This document shows positions 34,239-46,225 of a stretch of 59,745 nt of DNA, piece after piece. A model generated the notes under the pieces. The model searched no databases. It saw only the letters and a list, made by a program, of their open reading frames with translations, and was not told where the DNA came from. A program made the translations under genes and the position numbers. Numbering within the stretch: the first letter of the stretch is position 1; every line of letters starts with the position of its first letter. Source of the stretch: Bacillus timonensis (GTDB taxonomy: Bacteria; Bacillota; Bacilli; Bacillales; Bacillaceae_L); assembly GCF_000285535.1 (NCBI RefSeq), contig NZ_HE610985.1:368633-428377 (forward strand), read 5' to 3'.

Positions 34239-35720
34239 ATGGTTGAGTTAACTGGTCATTCGTTAACTTTGGAACAAGTAAAACGGATTTGCTATGACAA
34301 TGAACTAGTCACAATTAGCAAAGAATCACTTCAAAAAGTCGAGAAAAGTCGTAGAGCTGTTGAAAAGATTGTAGCAGATAAAAGAACAATTTACGGAATT
34401 AATACAGGTTTTGGTAAATTTAGTGACGTAATCATTGCAGATGACGATGTGAACGATTTACAACTAAATTTAATTCGCTCTCATGCCTGTGGAGTTGGCG
34501 AACCATTCCCTGAAGTAGTTTCGCGAGCAATGGTCTTGCTAAGGTTGAATGCATTATTAAAAGGTTTTTCAGGAATTCGACCGCTAGTTGCTGAAAAACT
34601 TGTCGCTCTGTTAAATATGAACATTCATCCAGTTATCCCTCAACAGGGTTCACTTGGTGCCTCTGGTGACTTGGCTCCTCTATCTCACCTTGCACTTGTT
34701 CTACTTGGAGAGGGAAAGGTTCATTACAGGGGAGAAATTCTTCCTACAAACGTTGTTTTTGAAAAAGAGGGCATTACCCCGGTTATTTTACAAGCAAAAG
34801 AGGGGCTTGCGTTAATCAACGGTACCCAAGCAATGACAGCGATGGGCGTGATTAATTGGTTAGAAGCCTCACAGCTTGCCCTACAAAGTGAAATGATTGC
34901 CGCCTTAACACTTGAAGGACTTGAAGGAATCATAGATGCTTTCCATCCTGCTATACATGAGGCACGAGGGTACCAACAACAAATAGATGTGGCAACAAGA
35001 ATTCGCTCACTTTTAACCGATAGCCAACTGATTACAAAGCAAGGTGAAAAGAGAGTACAAGATGCCTATTCGTTACGTTGCATACCACAGGTTCATGGCG
35101 CTTCTTGGCAAGCATTAGACTATGTTAAAGAAAAACTCGAAATTGAAATAAATGCAGCAACTGATAATCCGTTAATCTTTGAAGATGGAAATTTAGTCAT
35201 TTCAGGCGGGAATTTCCATGGTCAGCCAATCGCAATTGCAATGGATTTTATGAAAATCGCGGTTGCTGAGTTTGCAAGCATTTCTGAGCGTCGTATTGAA
35301 AGACTTGTGAATCCTCAACTAAATGATTTGCCACCGTTTTTAAGTGCTCAACCAGGTTTACAATCTGGGGCAATGATTATGCAATATGTGGCTGCATCGC
35401 TCGTATCTGAAAATAAAACACTAGCACACCCAGCAAGTGTCGATTCGATTCCATCATCGGCAAATCAAGAGGACCATGTCAGTATGGGAACGATTGGCTC
35501 CCGTCATGCCTACCAGATTATTCAAAATGTGCGGCGAGTATTAGCAATAGAATGCATTTGTGCCCTCCAAGCCGTCGAATATCGTGGTGTTCAAAAAATG
35601 GCTTCTGCAACATATGCATTTTATCAGGAAGCCCGAAAAATTGTCCCATCGATAACAGAGGACCGTATTTTTGCAGAAGATATTGAGAAAATGACTGAAT
35701 GGCTTAAAAAAATAACCTAG
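34239..35720 (+). CDS. hutH: Histidine ammonia-lyase
   Basis: First step of histidine breakdown: L-histidine to urocanate plus ammonia. The 493-residue protein has the self-cyclising Ala141-Ser142-Gly143 that forms the MIO cofactor ([14 protein letters not shown]) and Tyr53 in YGINTGFG. The length is close to that of bacterial HutH. ATG 34239 has AGGGGG. It sits behind the HutP attenuator. Confidence 0.98.
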   Translation: MVELTGHSLTLEQVKRICYDNELVTISKESLQKVEKSRRAVEKIVADKRTIYGINTGFGKFSDVIIADDDVNDLQLNLIRSHACGVGEPFPEVVSRAMVLLRLNALLKGFSGIRPLVAEKLVALLNMNIHPVIPQQGSLGASGDLAPLSHLALVLLGEGKVHYRGEILPTNVVFEKEGITPVILQAKEGLALINGTQAMTAMGVINWLEASQLALQSEMIAALTLEGLEGIIDAFHPAIHEARGYQQQIDVATRIRSLLTDSQLITKQGEKRVQDAYSLRCIPQVHGASWQALDYVKEKLEIEINAATDNPLIFEDGNLVISGGNFHGQPIAIAMDFMKIAVAEFASISERRIERLVNPQLNDLPPFLSAQPGLQSGAMIMQYVAASLVSENKTLAHPASVDSIPSSANQEDHVSMGTIGSRHAYQIIQNVRRVLAIECICALQAVEYRGVQKMASATYAFYQEARKIVPSITEDRIFAEDIEKMTEWLKKIT

Positions 35721-35775
35721 TATGGACAGCCAATCTTGAATTAATCGAAAAATAATTAGAAAAGGGGAATGAACC

Positions 35776-37431
35776 ATGTCAATTCAAAATCGTATCGTTC
35801 ATGTAAAAAAAGGGCTGGAGCTTGAATGTAAAGGCTGGGAGCAGGAAGCAGCATTACGAATGTTATACAACAATTTAGATCCTGATGTCGCTGAAAAACC
35901 GGAAGAACTGGTAGTTTACGGTGGAATCGGAAAAGCAGCGAGAAATTGGGAAGCTTTTGACGCAATCGTAACTACCCTTCGTCGGTTAGAAAATGATGAA
36001 ACAATGTTAATTCAATCTGGAAAACCTGTTGCAGTCTTTAAAACTCACAAAGCAGCTCCACGTGTATTGCTATCGAATTCGGTACTTGTTCCAAAATGGG
36101 CGAACTGGGAACATTTTCACGAACTAGATAAAAAGGGGCTAATAATGTACGGACAAATGACAGCAGGAAGCTGGATTTACATTGGCTCCCAAGGAATCCT
36201 ACAAGGAACCTATGAAACTTTCGCAGAAGTAGCACGCCAACATTTTGGTGGCTCATTAAAAGGAACGATTACGCTTACAGCTGGATTAGGAGGAATGGGG
36301 GGTGCACAGCCACTTGCCGTTACTATGAACGGTGGCGTTTGTATTGCAGTTGATGTTGATAAAACTCGTATACAAAAACGGATTGATACAAAATATTGCG
36401 ATAGAATGACAGATTCAATTGATGAAGCGATTAAATGGGCATTAGAAGCAAAACACAACGGTGATGCTTTATCAATTGGTTTAATCGGTAACGCAGCTGA
36501 AGTGCATCATGAAATACTAAACAGAAATATACAGATTGAAGTAATGACTGACCAAACTTCCGCTCATGACCCGTTAAATGGCTATGTACCAGAAAGTTAT
36601 TCTGTTGAAGAAGCTAATACTCTGCGTGCGGACGACCCGAAAAAATATGTTGAATTGTCATCTGCATCAATGGCTAATCACGTAATTGCAATGCTTGAAT
36701 TTGAACGTAGAGGAACGGTGACCTTTGATTATGGAAACAATATTCGCCAAGTTGCGAAAGATAATGGGGTAGAAAATGCGTTTGATTTTCCAGGATTTGT
36801 TCCAGCATACATCCGGCCATTATTCTGTGAAGGTAAAGGACCATTCCGCTGGGCAGCACTTTCCGGAGATCCTGATGACATTTATCGAACAGATGCACTA
36901 ATTAAAGAATTGTTTCCTCAAAATGAAGCATTGCTTCGTTGGATTGATATGGCTCAAGAGAAAGTCGAGTTCCAAGGACTCCCTGCTCGAATTTGTTGGT
37001 TAGGCTATGGGGAAAGGGTGAAAATGGGGCTCGCCATTAATGAATTGGTTCGAAAGGGAGAACTTAAGGCTCCAATTGTAATTGGTCGAGACCACCTTGA
37101 TTGTGGCTCTGTAGCTTCACCAAACCGAGAAACGGAAAGCATGAAAGATGGCAGTGATGCAGTGGGAGACTGGGCTATTTTGAATGCATTAATCAATGTA
37201 GCTGCAGGTGGCTCTTGGATTTCTGTCCATCATGGTGGTGGAGTGGGTATGGGCTATTCACTTCATGCAGGTATGGTTGTTGTTGCTGACGGTACGGATT
37301 TAGCTGAAGAACGCCTTCGTCGTGTCCTTACGACTGACCCTGGCATGGGAATTGTCCGCCATGCTGATGCTGGTTATGTGAAAGCAATCGATGTAGCGAA
37401 GGAAAAAGGGGTAGATATCCCAATGCTATAA
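35776..37431 (+). CDS. hutU: Urocanate hydratase
   Basis: Second step of the pathway: urocanate to 4-imidazolone-5-propionate, using tightly bound NAD+. It has 551 residues, the usual length. Recognised parts are the N-terminal [15 protein letters not shown], the NAD-binding [16 protein letters not shown] and the [15 protein letters not shown] and [11 protein letters not shown] regions. ATG 35776 has AAAGGGGAA. It lies 55 bp after hutH with no terminator between. Confidence 0.98.
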   Translation: MSIQNRIVHVKKGLELECKGWEQEAALRMLYNNLDPDVAEKPEELVVYGGIGKAARNWEAFDAIVTTLRRLENDETMLIQSGKPVAVFKTHKAAPRVLLSNSVLVPKWANWEHFHELDKKGLIMYGQMTAGSWIYIGSQGILQGTYETFAEVARQHFGGSLKGTITLTAGLGGMGGAQPLAVTMNGGVCIAVDVDKTRIQKRIDTKYCDRMTDSIDEAIKWALEAKHNGDALSIGLIGNAAEVHHEILNRNIQIEVMTDQTSAHDPLNGYVPESYSVEEANTLRADDPKKYVELSSASMANHVIAMLEFERRGTVTFDYGNNIRQVAKDNGVENAFDFPGFVPAYIRPLFCEGKGPFRWAALSGDPDDIYRTDALIKELFPQNEALLRWIDMAQEKVEFQGLPARICWLGYGERVKMGLAINELVRKGELKAPIVIGRDHLDCGSVASPNRETESMKDGSDAVGDWAILNALINVAAGGSWISVHHGGGVGMGYSLHAGMVVVADGTDLAEERLRRVLTTDPGMGIVRHADAGYVKAIDVAKEKGVDIPML

Positions 37432-37463
37432 AGCTATTAATCTAAAACGAAAGGAGTGTTACT

Positions 37464-39653
<2,190 letters not shown>

Positions 39654-39672
39654 ATAGAGAATACTATTTAGT

Positions 39673-39703
39673 AAAAGGAGATGACTAGTATGCATCTCCT
39701 TTT
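39673..39703 (+). terminator. Terminator of the hut operon
   Basis: 11-bp perfect stem AAAAGGAGATG/CATCTCCTTTT. No hutM permease gene follows. Confidence 0.8.
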
Positions 39704-39729
39704 CTCATGCAAGGAAAGGGGTTGTCACA

Positions 39730-40515
39730 ATGAACGAGCATATTCTAGAAATTCTTTGGCAAATAGAAAAGGAATACGACGTTAAAATACTTTATGCTTG
39801 TGAGGCAGGAAGCCGAACCTGGGGAATTTCTTCCGAAGACAGTGATTATGATGTTCGGTTTATTTACATACAGAAAATTGATTGGTATCTTTCGATAGAT
39901 CAAAAGCGAGATGTGCTTGAAATTCCAAAACATGATAAATTATCTATCACTGTAAACCCTTTAGTTGATATGAGTGGCTGGGAACTGACAAAGGCACTTC
40001 GATTATATCGAAAATCAAATCCTGCTCTTTTAGAATGGCTACATTCACCTATTATCTATTGCCAAGCATTTTCTTTCCTTGAAAAAATGCAACAATTAGA
40101 GCCCACCATTTTCTCACCCATTCCATGCATGTATCATTATGTAAGTATGGCAAAGGGAAATTTCAAAATCATTCAAGAAAGTGGACCACAAGTAAAAACG
40201 TATGTGAATGTGATTCGACCATTACTAATGGCAAAATCCATTGAAATACAGAATAAAATGATTCACCTTGATTTGAACGAACTCGTTAGTGAGGTTATAT
40301 CAAACAAGGAGCTAGAATTAATCATTAAGCAACTAATTAAATTTAAGTCTTCTGGCCAAAAGGTCATTGAAAAAATAGCCGTTTTAGACAAATTTATTGA
40401 AAAAGAAATTGAACATCTTGAACGATATGTATCTAAGCAAGAATCTAACATCTCAAATTCTACACCCTTGTTAGATCAACTTTTTAGAGAAACATTATCC
40501 GATGTATGGAAATGA
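39730..40515 (+). CDS. YcgL-type predicted nucleotidyltransferase
   Basis: A 261-residue protein matching the B. subtilis YcgL/COG3541 family. The polymerase-beta-like nucleotidyltransferase motif Gly-Ser...Asp-x-Asp is seen near the N-terminus (AGSRTWGISSEDSDYDVRF). The rest is helical (about 90-261), with WLHSPIIY and KTYVNVIRPLLMAK motifs. ATG 39730 has GGAAAGGGG. The reaction is unknown. It has no adjacent HEPN or antitoxin partner, so a toxin-antitoxin reading is not supported. Confidence 0.85.
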   Translation: MNEHILEILWQIEKEYDVKILYACEAGSRTWGISSEDSDYDVRFIYIQKIDWYLSIDQKRDVLEIPKHDKLSITVNPLVDMSGWELTKALRLYRKSNPALLEWLHSPIIYCQAFSFLEKMQQLEPTIFSPIPCMYHYVSMAKGNFKIIQESGPQVKTYVNVIRPLLMAKSIEIQNKMIHLDLNELVSEVISNKELELIIKQLIKFKSSGQKVIEKIAVLDKFIEKEIEHLERYVSKQESNISNSTPLLDQLFRETLSDVWK

Positions 40516-40613
40516 AATAGGGCTGCCTAAATCTAAGCCATTCCCTAGTACGTCATAAAAACAAAAGTGTATAATGATTTATAAGAGAAAACATTTTCAC
40601 GGGGGGTGAAGAT

Positions 40614-42722
40614 ATGTCAGAGCAAGCTACAAAGACTTACCGAGTTCAAGGCTTTTCCTGAGCAGGTTGTGCGAAAACGTTCGAAACGAATGTGAAACAC
40701 CTGGATGGTGTTATAGATGCAAATGTAAACTTTGGTGCTTCTAAACTAACAGTTACAGGAAATACAACAATTGAAGAACTTGAAAAAGCAGGTGCCTTTG
40801 AAAATCTTAAACTTCGAGATGAACATGAAAAAGCAGCACCACAAATACCATTTTGGAAGCAAAAACAAAATAGTAAAGTCTATATTTCTGCTGTTTTGCT
40901 TTTTTTGAGCTGGCTTATAGCTAAGCAATATGGAGAAGAACATATCTCTTCAATATTCGGCTATGCTGCAGCCATAATCATTGGTGGTTATACACTATTT
41001 CAAAAAGGAGTAAAAAACCTATTTCACTTCAATTTTGATATGAATACCCTCATGACAGTAGCGATTATTGGAGCAGCCATTATCGGAGAATGGGGTGAAG
41101 GGGCAACTGTTGTGATTTTATTTGCAATAAGTGAAGCCTTGGAACGCTATTCAATGGACAAAGCTCGAAAATCAATTGAATCGTTGATGGATATTGCACC
41201 AAACGAAGCGTTGATACGACGTGGATCCCAAGAATTGATGATTGATGTTGAGGATATTCAAATTGGAGATATCATGATTGTGAAGCCTGGGAAGAAAGTT
41301 GCAATGGACGGTATCGTGATTAAAGGACACTCTTCGATAAATCAAGCTTCGATTACTGGTGAAAGTGTTCCTGTTAGCAAATCAATTGATGATGAGGTTT
41401 TTGCTGGAACTTTGAATGAAGAGGGACTGCTTGAAGTAAAAGTAACAAAACGGGTCCAAGATACGACAATCGCCAAAATCATTCATTTAGTCGAAGAAGC
41501 GCAGGCTGAACGTGCTCCTTCACAGGCTTTTGTAGATAAATTCGCTAAATACTACACACCTGCAATCATTGTCTTAGCCATTTTAATTGGGATCGTTCCA
41601 CCCCTGTTCTTTGGTGCAGAATGGAATGTGTGGATTTATCAAGGCCTAGCAGCTTTAGTTGTAGGGTGTCCATGCGCATTAGTCGTTTCAACTCCAGTCG
41701 CAGTGGTAACTGCAATTGGTAATGCAGCTCGACACGGTGTACTGATAAAGGGAGGTATATACCTCGAAGAAGCAGGCGCACTCAAAGTGATTGCTTTTGA
41801 TAAAACGGGTACGTTAACTAAAGGCATTCCCGTTGTCACTGACATCATTTCATACGATGAAAATGAACAAGAGTGGCTGACGTTTACTGCAGCTATTGAA
41901 AAAGGATCACAACACCCACTTGCTACAGCTATCCTAAAGAAAGCTGAGGGCCTACCATACCAAGACGTGGTAATTGAAGACTTTCAATCTATCACTGGAA
42001 AAGGTCTAAAGGCACTTATAAAAAATGAAGTTTATTTCGTTGGAAGTCCTACCTTTTTTGAAGAAGTAAACAAAGGACTCGTAACTAAGCAACAAGAAAA
42101 AATTGCTGAACTACAAAGCCAGGCTAAGACAGTTATGATAGTAGGGACCGAGGAGAAAATCCTTTTACTTATAGCAGTAGCTGATAAACCTAGAGAATCA
42201 TCAAGTAAGATTATCCGCAAACTTCATGCTGTCGGCATTGAAAAAACAATCATGCTCACCGGTGATAATCAGCGAACAGCCAATGCCATTGGAAAAGAAG
42301 TTGGTGTCACCGAAATAAAAGCTGATTTATTACCTGAAGACAAATTAAATGCAATAAAAGAACTTCGAATAACCCATGGAAATGTTGCGATGGTAGGAGA
42401 TGGGGTAAATGATGCTCCTGCACTAGCAGCTGCGACGATCGGTGTTGCGATGGGAGGTGCTGGAACAGATACAGCACTTGAAACCGCTGATGTCGCCTTA
42501 ATGTCTGATGATCTAACGAAATTGCCTTATACGATTAAATTAAGTCGAAAAGCATTATGGATCATTAAACAAAACATCATTTTTTCTTTAGGAATTAAGG
42601 CATTGGCCTTATTATTGGTTGTTCCTGGCTGGCTCACACTTTGGATAGCAATTTTTGCTGACATGGGTGCAACCTTACTTGTCACACTTAACAGCTTGCG
42701 TTTACTTAAAGTAAAGGAATAG
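40614..42722 (+). CDS. cadA: Cadmium/zinc-exporting P1B ATPase (CadA/ZntA type) with an in-frame TGA at the first CxxC cysteine
   Basis: Heavy-metal efflux pump. From ATG 40614 the frame reads a heavy-metal-associated domain up to codon 16, which is TGA (40659-40661) where the family has Cys: GFS-stop-AGC. It then stays open to 42722 (702 codons in all). Downstream motifs are complete: CPC (about 352-354), DKTGTLT (about 396-402), HP in GSQHPLATA and [10 protein letters not shown]. If TGA stops translation, the next usable start is GTG 40692 (no good ribosome site), giving 676 residues without the metal-binding loop. Selenocysteine, a point mutation or a read error could each explain the TGA. 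The ATPase core should be able to act without the N-terminal domain. Confidence 0.85.
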
Positions 42723-42746
42723 GGGTAACTTTGTTATCCCTTTTTC
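42722..42746. terminator. Terminator between cadA and the next small minus-strand gene
   Basis: 8-bp stem GGGGTAAC/GTTATCCC (one G-T) with a TTT loop and T5. Confidence 0.8.
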
Positions 42747-42901
42747 TATGCGATTTTCTCATCTGAATCATCTTCATTGTTTTTAAAGTGAGTATTCCTA
42801 ACATCCCAATAATAGACCCTTGGAAGTCCCCAATGTAGCCAATATTCATGAACTAAGGTTGCCCCGACAAATAATACCATTTGAATGTCTAGTTGTTTCA
42901 C
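42746..42901 (-). CDS. 51-residue small membrane-like protein
   Basis: Encoded from GTG 42901, with AAAGGAGG 8 nt upstream. MKQLDIQMVLFVGATLVHEYWLHWG is a hydrophobic start rich in aromatic residues, and the tail is acidic (NNEDDSDEKIA). The longer open frame upstream has no support. I do not recognise the family. Confidence 0.6.
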   Translation of the reverse strand: MKQLDIQMVLFVGATLVHEYWLHWGLPRVYYWDVRNTHFKNNEDDSDEKIA

Positions 42902-42965
42902 AATAATCGCCTCCTTTAGATAGTATACGGGCCCGTGCAGTTGTCCAATAACTAAAGTGATAAAA

Positions 42966-43002
42966 GAAAAAACCCGTTCCAGAAATAATGCCTCAGAACA
43001 GG
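42966..43002 (-). terminator. Intrinsic terminator of the 42-residue gene
   Basis: On the minus strand a CCTGTTC/GAACGGG stem is followed by TTTTTTC. Confidence 0.65.
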
Positions 43003-43040
43003 TCAAATATGTACCGGTACGAATATTTGTTATTTAAAAG

Positions 43041-43169
43041 TTATTTATTTTTTCGATTTTCTCGAGCAGCTTTTTTGCGAGCTTTTTTACTCATACCTTG
43101 CTCCGCGCCAAACTCCGTGTCCATACTATTTGCACCTGTTTGCGATTGATTATTTTTATTTTTAGCCAT
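43041..43169 (-). CDS. 42-residue basic protein, possibly spore-associated
   Basis: Too short for ordinary gene calls but well supported: ATG 43169 has AAAGGAGG 8 nt upstream, and an intrinsic terminator follows. The product begins MAKNKNNQSQTGANSMDTEF and ends in a Lys/Arg-rich helix (SKKARKKAARENRKNK). Gln/Asn richness and the TEFGAE stretch recall gamma-type small acid-soluble spore proteins, but the match is weak and the function is not established. Confidence 0.65.
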   Translation of the reverse strand: MAKNKNNQSQTGANSMDTEFGAEQGMSKKARKKAARENRKNK

Positions 43170-43354
43170 TTGTCATTCCTCCTTTCATTATTTTTATTCG
43201 CTGTTTTAAACAAATTTTTATTTCCTATATTTTACAGCGTTATCTATATACTGGATGATTAACTGAAAAATATACAATTTTCGACAAAAAGATGTTTCTA
43301 ATCTGCTTTTTTAGTAAAATAAAGCACATACAGGTTAGAAGGAGATTTAAAATT

Positions 43355-44470
43355 ATGACTAATTATCTTGTTATTGGAGCTGGGATTCTTGGCGCGTCTA
43401 CCGCCTATCATCTGGCAAAATCAGGTGCTCAAGTAACAATTATTGACCGACGAGATCAAGGTCAAGCAACTGATGCTGCTGCAGGGATTGTCTGTCCATG
43501 GCTTTCTCAGCGCCGAAATAAAGCGTGGTACAATTTAGCAAAAGCTGGTGCAAAATACTATGCGACATTAATAAGTGAGCTTGAAACACTAGGTGAGTCT
43601 GATACAGGGTATAAAAAGGTAGGAGCGATTAGTCTTCATACTGATGAAAAAAAGCTTGATAAAATGCAAGAGCGGGCCCACATTCGTCGCGAAGATGCAC
43701 CAGAAATTGGAGAGATTACACGTTTACATTCTTTGGAGACAACAGAACTATTTCCGCCAATATCTGAAGAATTTTCGGCCGTACATATAAGCGGTGCAGC
43801 TAGAGTAAATGGTAGGGAACTTCGAAACGCTTTGATACGTGCTGCTGAACATTTTGGTGCAGATGTGAAAAAAGGGGAAGCATCTATCGTAAAAGAAGGG
43901 GACCAACTTACTGGGGCGATGGTTGACAATGAATTTTTTAAAGCTGATAAAGTAATTGTAACAGCCGGAGTTTGGGCAAATGAATTACTACATCCACTTG
44001 GTTTTGATTTTTTGGTAACTTCACAGAAAGCCCAGATTGTCCATTTGGGCTTGGAAGATACAACTACAGGTAATTGGCCAGTTGTGATGCCACCGAATGA
44101 TCAGTATATTTTAGCTTTTGATGATGGACATGTCGTTGTTGGAGCCACCCATGAAAATGAAAAGGGGTTGGATTACAGGGTTACTGCAGGTGGACTTCAT
44201 GAGATTTTCGATAAAGCTCTAAGTATTGCTCCCGGTTTATCGGAAGGAACGGTTTTAGAAACAAGAGTTGGCTTTCGACCGTTTACACCAGACTTTCTTC
44301 CGGTAATTGGTGCTATTCCTGGCTTTGATAACCTTTTCGTTGCAAATGGACTCGGTGCCTCTGGATTAACTGTTGGTCCATTTTTAGGTGGTGAATTAGC
44401 GAAACTAGCCATGGGTAAACCACTTGAAATCGACTTAAGTCATTATGATATTACAGGTGCTATTAAATGA
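43355..44470 (+). CDS. FAD-dependent amino-acid oxidase family protein (DAO/glycine oxidase-like; similar to YurR)
   Basis: A 371-residue flavoprotein of the DAO fold. The N-terminal dinucleotide motif is GAGILGASTAYHLA, followed by IIDRRD with an acidic ribose-binding end. Other family parts are AAGIVCPWLS and, near the C-terminus, TRVGFRPFTPDFLPVIG and GLGASGLTVGPFLGGELA. It probably oxidises glycine, D-amino acids or similar amines. ATG 43355 with GAAGGAG is chosen; the frame opens earlier, at 43292, without a ribosome site. Single gene. Confidence 0.88.
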   Translation: MTNYLVIGAGILGASTAYHLAKSGAQVTIIDRRDQGQATDAAAGIVCPWLSQRRNKAWYNLAKAGAKYYATLISELETLGESDTGYKKVGAISLHTDEKKLDKMQERAHIRREDAPEIGEITRLHSLETTELFPPISEEFSAVHISGAARVNGRELRNALIRAAEHFGADVKKGEASIVKEGDQLTGAMVDNEFFKADKVIVTAGVWANELLHPLGFDFLVTSQKAQIVHLGLEDTTTGNWPVVMPPNDQYILAFDDGHVVVGATHENEKGLDYRVTAGGLHEIFDKALSIAPGLSEGTVLETRVGFRPFTPDFLPVIGAIPGFDNLFVANGLGASGLTVGPFLGGELAKLAMGKPLEIDLSHYDITGAIK

Positions 44471-44498
44471 TATAGTCGCAAAGCCAAATATCTTAACA

Positions 44499-44535
44499 GC
44501 CTGATTCCAAAAGGGGTCAGGCCTTTGCATTTTCC
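44499..44535 (+). terminator. Terminator-like hairpin after the flavoprotein gene
   Basis: 10-bp stem GCCTGATTCC/GGGGTCAGGC (two T-G pairs) with an AAAA loop; the U tract is weak. Confidence 0.6.
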
Positions 44536-44644
44536 TAGATTCAAATTAGTAATTATTTCTAAATTACTACAGAAAATTTTCCAGAATAATGTTAAAATAG
44601 GCGATATTAGTATTCATTTCAACACATAACGGGAGGCTGGCAGA

Positions 44645-45556
44645 TTGAATAATAAATTTTCACAACCAAAGGGTTTTGGTGAAATACTTGATCTCACATT
44701 TAGTTTAAGTAAAAATCGATTTCGTGATTTTTTTACAATCTTACTTATTTTTATGGGACCCATTTACATACTCGAGGCACTAATTCTAGTGAGATCAGGA
44801 AGAAGTTTTATAAGACAGGTTGGGCCTGGTAACGATTGGTTTTCACAAGTACTTAGTAGCTTCGATGAAACACTCGTTGTTGAGAATACCAGTTTTGGAT
44901 TGGCAATTGGAACTATGCTAATTGGTATTGCGGGGTTTGTTCTATTTCCTGTTGCTGAAGCTGCAATTCTAATTGCATTGAACCATATTCGCAAGAATGA
45001 AGAATTTATGATTGGTTCAGTAATTAAAAAGGCATTTACACGATTTTGGGCAATGCTAGGAAGCAATATTTTATTTAGTCTGATTGTATTTGGTTTCTTC
45101 TTTGTAGCGGTCCTACTATTAGTACCCATTGGAATCTCTGCAATAGCAATAGCACCTGTCGGGATATTAATAGCATTTGTGTTAGGACTAGGGATATTTG
45201 TCGCTCTCGGTTATTTATTGACGCGCTGGGGCTTTTATTTTGGTTCCGTAGTATTAGACTATGAATCTCCTGGATTTTCTCGAAGTTGGCATTTATCAAA
45301 GAAACGAGGTTGGGTCCTTTTTGGTCTATATATTGTTTTCTTTTTAATTATCAGTGCGATTAGCTTTGCAGTTGAGGCCACTTTCGGAATCTTTTTGGGT
45401 AATAGTGTTCTGTTAACGTTACTTGTTAATTTAACAACTATATTTACCACGTTATTGTTTGCAGTAGGATATGGTGTAATGTACCTTGATGCGAAGGCTC
45501 GACATGATGCAGAAGATTTGGATGAAATGATTGAGGAGTTCAATGAACCGAGATAG
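44645..45556 (+). CDS. Integral membrane protein opening the MoxR/DUF58 cluster
   Basis: A 303-residue protein with about six hydrophobic segments. It starts with a soluble motif, KGFGEILDLTFSLSKNRF, typical of membrane proteins that resemble the DUF975 or glycerophosphodiesterase membrane-domain group, and ends in an acidic tail. Start TTG 44645 has GGGAGG 8 nt upstream. It lies 12 bp before the DUF4129 gene, so it belongs to that operon. The function is unknown. Confidence 0.75.
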   Translation: MNNKFSQPKGFGEILDLTFSLSKNRFRDFFTILLIFMGPIYILEALILVRSGRSFIRQVGPGNDWFSQVLSSFDETLVVENTSFGLAIGTMLIGIAGFVLFPVAEAAILIALNHIRKNEEFMIGSVIKKAFTRFWAMLGSNILFSLIVFGFFFVAVLLLVPIGISAIAIAPVGILIAFVLGLGIFVALGYLLTRWGFYFGSVVLDYESPGFSRSWHLSKKRGWVLFGLYIVFFLIISAISFAVEATFGIFLGNSVLLTLLVNLTTIFTTLLFAVGYGVMYLDAKARHDAEDLDEMIEEFNEPR

Positions 45557-45568
45557 TGGTGATAGTCA

Positions 45569-46225
45569 ATGGGTCAAATATATGATGCAAGAGACCGAAT
45601 TGAAGAAATTTTAAATGAGAAAGAATATCGGATTTACTATGATGAATCAAGGAACGTGTTTCAGGAATGGTGGAATCAAATAAAAGATCGGCTGGCACAT
45701 TTTTTAGAAAATTTATTCCCTTCAATTGAGTCGAGTAGTGGTGCCTCAGAGGTGGTGCTAATTCTGGTCATTCTTGCAGCAACTTTACTCTTAGGATTTG
45801 CAATATTTTTACTAGTGCGGAATAAAACAAGAAGGACGAAGTTTGGTAAAAATAAACCTCTTCATTCAGCTGAGGAATTAAGCTGGACCTATCAAAAGCA
45901 TATACGAGAAGCGGTAATGCATGAAGAAAATGAACAGTATTCACCTGCAACGAGACATTTGTTTTTAGCACTCCTCCTATTTTTCCATGAGAAAGAATGG
46001 CTTGAGGCAAAACGATGGAAAACAAATTGGGAGTATTACGATGAATTACGTAGAGTGAATCAATCTTGGGCAGATGAATTTTACGATTTAGCAATAGTGT
46101 TTGATGAGATTGCATATGGAGAATATGAAATTGATAGTGAAGAATACACCAAGTTTCGAAAAAAAGCTTTTGTCTGGCTAGATGACAAAGAGGGAGGAAA
46201 GGAGAAGAAAGATGCAAAACCGTAA
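45569..46225 (+). CDS. DUF4129 membrane protein
   Basis: A 218-residue protein: a soluble N-terminal helix pair (1-50), one membrane helix (about 65-88) and a cytoplasmic helical domain with the DUF4129 pattern (EELSWTYQKHIREAV, SPATRHLFLALLLFF). DUF4129 proteins recur next to MoxR and DUF58 genes. ATG 45569 has a weak GGTGAT site; coupling to the preceding gene is likely. It overlaps the next gene by 14 bp. Confidence 0.8.
   Translation: MGQIYDARDRIEEILNEKEYRIYYDESRNVFQEWWNQIKDRLAHFLENLFPSIESSSGASEVVLILVILAATLLLGFAIFLLVRNKTRRTKFGKNKPLHSAEELSWTYQKHIREAVMHEENEQYSPATRHLFLALLLFFHEKEWLEAKRWKTNWEYYDELRRVNQSWADEFYDLAIVFDEIAYGEYEIDSEEYTKFRKKAFVWLDDKEGGKEKKDAKP

Noticed and set aside
39730-40515. 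MNT/HEPN toxin-antitoxin system
   Set aside because: The protein is a full-length YcgL-type nucleotidyltransferase with no adjacent HEPN or small partner gene.
40677-40693. Confident SECIS element
   Set aside because: The hairpin is at a suitable distance from the TGA, but its loop is only AAA and no sel genes are in the window, so it is kept only as a lead.
45768-46217. 149-residue minus-strand gene in the MoxR cluster
   Set aside because: It lies antisense within the DUF4129 gene and shows no family features.
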